Source of the DNA: JASFBA01 sp034433695
Lineage (GTDB): Bacteria; Chloroflexota; Chloroflexia; DTKN01
Direction of reading: 5' to 3'
NCBI GenBank assembly: GCA_034433695.1
Contig: DAOUAK010000118.1
Coordinates: forward strand, 1 to 6,573
DNA length: 6,573 nucleotides
The notes under the pieces are model-generated. The model did no database searches. It saw nothing but the letters and a program-made list of their open reading frames with translations, and was not told where the DNA came from. The first letter of the stretch is position 1, and every line of letters starts with the position of its first letter. Below, piece after piece: positions 6,148-6,573 of the stretch. Both the position numbers and the translations under genes were made by a program.

Positions 6148-6167
6148 GGGCGCATCTGTGATGCGCC
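6144..6167 (+). repeat. One-sided copy of the GTAGGGGC palindromic element with hairpin, at the sortase stop
   Basis: GTAGGGGC (6144-6151) repeats the left arm of the hairpin in dnaG. GGCGCATC (6149-6156) pairs perfectly with GATGCGCC (6160-6167) around a 3-nt loop. The expected outer right arm CCCTAC is absent and replaced by GGGATG, so this looks like an eroded or half copy. The sortase stop codon TAG (6145-6147) falls within GTAGGGGC. No T-run follows, so it is not a canonical terminator. Confidence 0.6.
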
Positions 6168-6172
6168 GGGAT

Positions 6173-6177
6173 GGAGG
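6173..6177 (+). promoter_or_regulatory. Ribosome binding site for the gene at 6184
   Basis: GGAGG lies 6 nt before the ATG at 6184, an optimal distance. It supports this start over the overlapping frames that begin at 6110 or on the minus strand. The site lies immediately after the hairpin ending at 6167, so folding of that hairpin could affect ribosome access. Confidence 0.7.
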
Positions 6178-6183
6178 CACCCG

Positions 6184-6573
6184 ATGGGGAAAGAAAAGCA
6201 GGCGAACGATGCCCCCGGAGAGACCTCCCAGGAAAGCCGCGCCCACAACGGTCCCCCGGTTCCGCGCTGGACTTTCTGGGAAATATTGGGGCTGTTTCTG
6301 AGCGCCGTCCTGGTGGTCATGCCCCTCCTTTCGGTAGCCTATACCTTCATCTTTCCCCCTGGCGCGCCGGCGGGGGTTCTGATTCCCACCCCCGGCAGCC
6401 CAACCCCCACCTATACCCCGGGAGGCCCCACCGTCACGCCAACGTTCACCCCCATCCCGACGAACACGCCCGTTCCGACCAACACACCTCTTCCCACCTC
6501 CACTCCTACCCCCGGTGGTCCGACCCCCACGCCGACTCCTACTCCCACGCCGGGCGGGACCTTTCGCGCGGAG
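6184..6573 (+). CDS. Membrane-anchored protein with Pro/Thr-rich linker (3' end outside window)
   Basis: An open frame of 130 codons reaches the window end without a stop. Residues 1-33 are polar and predicted cytoplasmic (MGKEKQANDAPGETSQ). Residues about 34-57 are one hydrophobic helix (LGLFLSAVLVVMPLLSVAY) acting as a signal anchor. Residues 68-125 are almost entirely Pro, Thr and Gly with dipeptide repeats (PTPTPTPTPG). This is an extended, probably extracytoplasmic stalk of the kind that holds a surface domain away from the membrane and is often glycosylated. The frame then leaves the repeat with TFRAE, presumably the start of a folded domain that I cannot see. It lies 36 nt after the sortase gene with its own SD, so co-transcription is likely. 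It may be a surface protein working with the sortase or, less likely, its substrate; no sorting motif can be judged because the C-terminus is missing. This frame is not obvious from simple closed-ORF searches because it has no stop within the window. Confidence 0.8.
   Translation, partial: MGKEKQANDAPGETSQESRAHNGPPVPRWTFWEILGLFLSAVLVVMPLLSVAYTFIFPPGAPAGVLIPTPGSPTPTYTPGGPTVTPTFTPIPTNTPVPTNTPLPTSTPTPGGPTPTPTPTPTPGGTFRAE
6385..6558 (+). repeat. Degenerate ACN-CCN codon repeat encoding the Pro/Thr-rich linker
   Basis: The tract is built from alternating Thr (ACN) and Pro (CCN) codons, punctuated by Gly-Gly or Gly-Ser pairs at residues 71-72, 80-81, 111-112 and 124-125. Synonymous positions vary, so it is an old low-complexity coding repeat held by selection on the protein rather than a recent exact tandem expansion. 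Copy number may still vary between strains. Confidence 0.75.

Noticed and set aside
6149..6167. Hairpin after the sortase gene as a rho-independent terminator.
   Set aside because: No T-run follows; the next bases are GGGATGGAGG, which lead directly into the next gene's ribosome site.

Overview
The window is a compact, GC-rich bacterial segment with every gene on the + strand. It contains core housekeeping genes: a primase and a primary sigma factor in one operon. I infer Chloroflexota, in the Anaerolineae/Thermoflexia range. The reasons are the Pro/Thr-rich 'PTPTP' linker behind a membrane anchor, the primase carrying a 'PVPTAQGLVRFE'-type insertion, and short palindromes of the GTAGGGGC...GCCCCTAC kind. 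I recall all three from that phylum, but a database search would be needed to prove the placement.

Layout: 1-192 is the 3' end of a UDP-GlcNAc 2-epimerase gene (wecB/mnaA type). 248-640 and 615-956 are an overlapping HEPN / minimal nucleotidyltransferase (MNT) pair, with a good promoter candidate placed across the wecB stop codon. 957-1079 is noncoding and holds a near-consensus sigma-70 promoter (TTGACA, 17 bp, TAGAAT). That promoter heads an operon of three genes joined by 4-nt ATGA overlaps: a four-helix membrane protein with HEAT-like repeats (1080-1784), dnaG primase (1781-3676) and the primary sigma factor rpoD/sigA (3673-5037). A 66-nt gap with a weaker 17-bp-spaced promoter candidate precedes a membrane-anchored sortase (5104-6147). 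An SD-preceded gene then starts at 6184 and runs off the window. It encodes one membrane segment followed by a long Pro/Thr-rich linker.

How the genes fit together: dnaG-rpoD is the conserved core of the bacterial macromolecular synthesis operon, coupling replication initiation to transcription. Here its first gene is a membrane/HEAT protein rather than rpsU. The sortase and the Pro/Thr-linker protein form a separate cell-surface module. HEPN-MNT is an accessory pair of toxin-antitoxin type.

The most unusual structural signal is a short dispersed palindrome. A 34-nt hairpin (11-bp perfect arms, extendable to 15 pairs) lies inside the dnaG reading frame, in the linker before the helicase-binding domain. 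A second, one-sided copy supplies the stop codon of the sortase gene. A possible half copy lies in the N-terminal tail of rpoD. I found no tRNA, rRNA, CRISPR array or insertion sequence.
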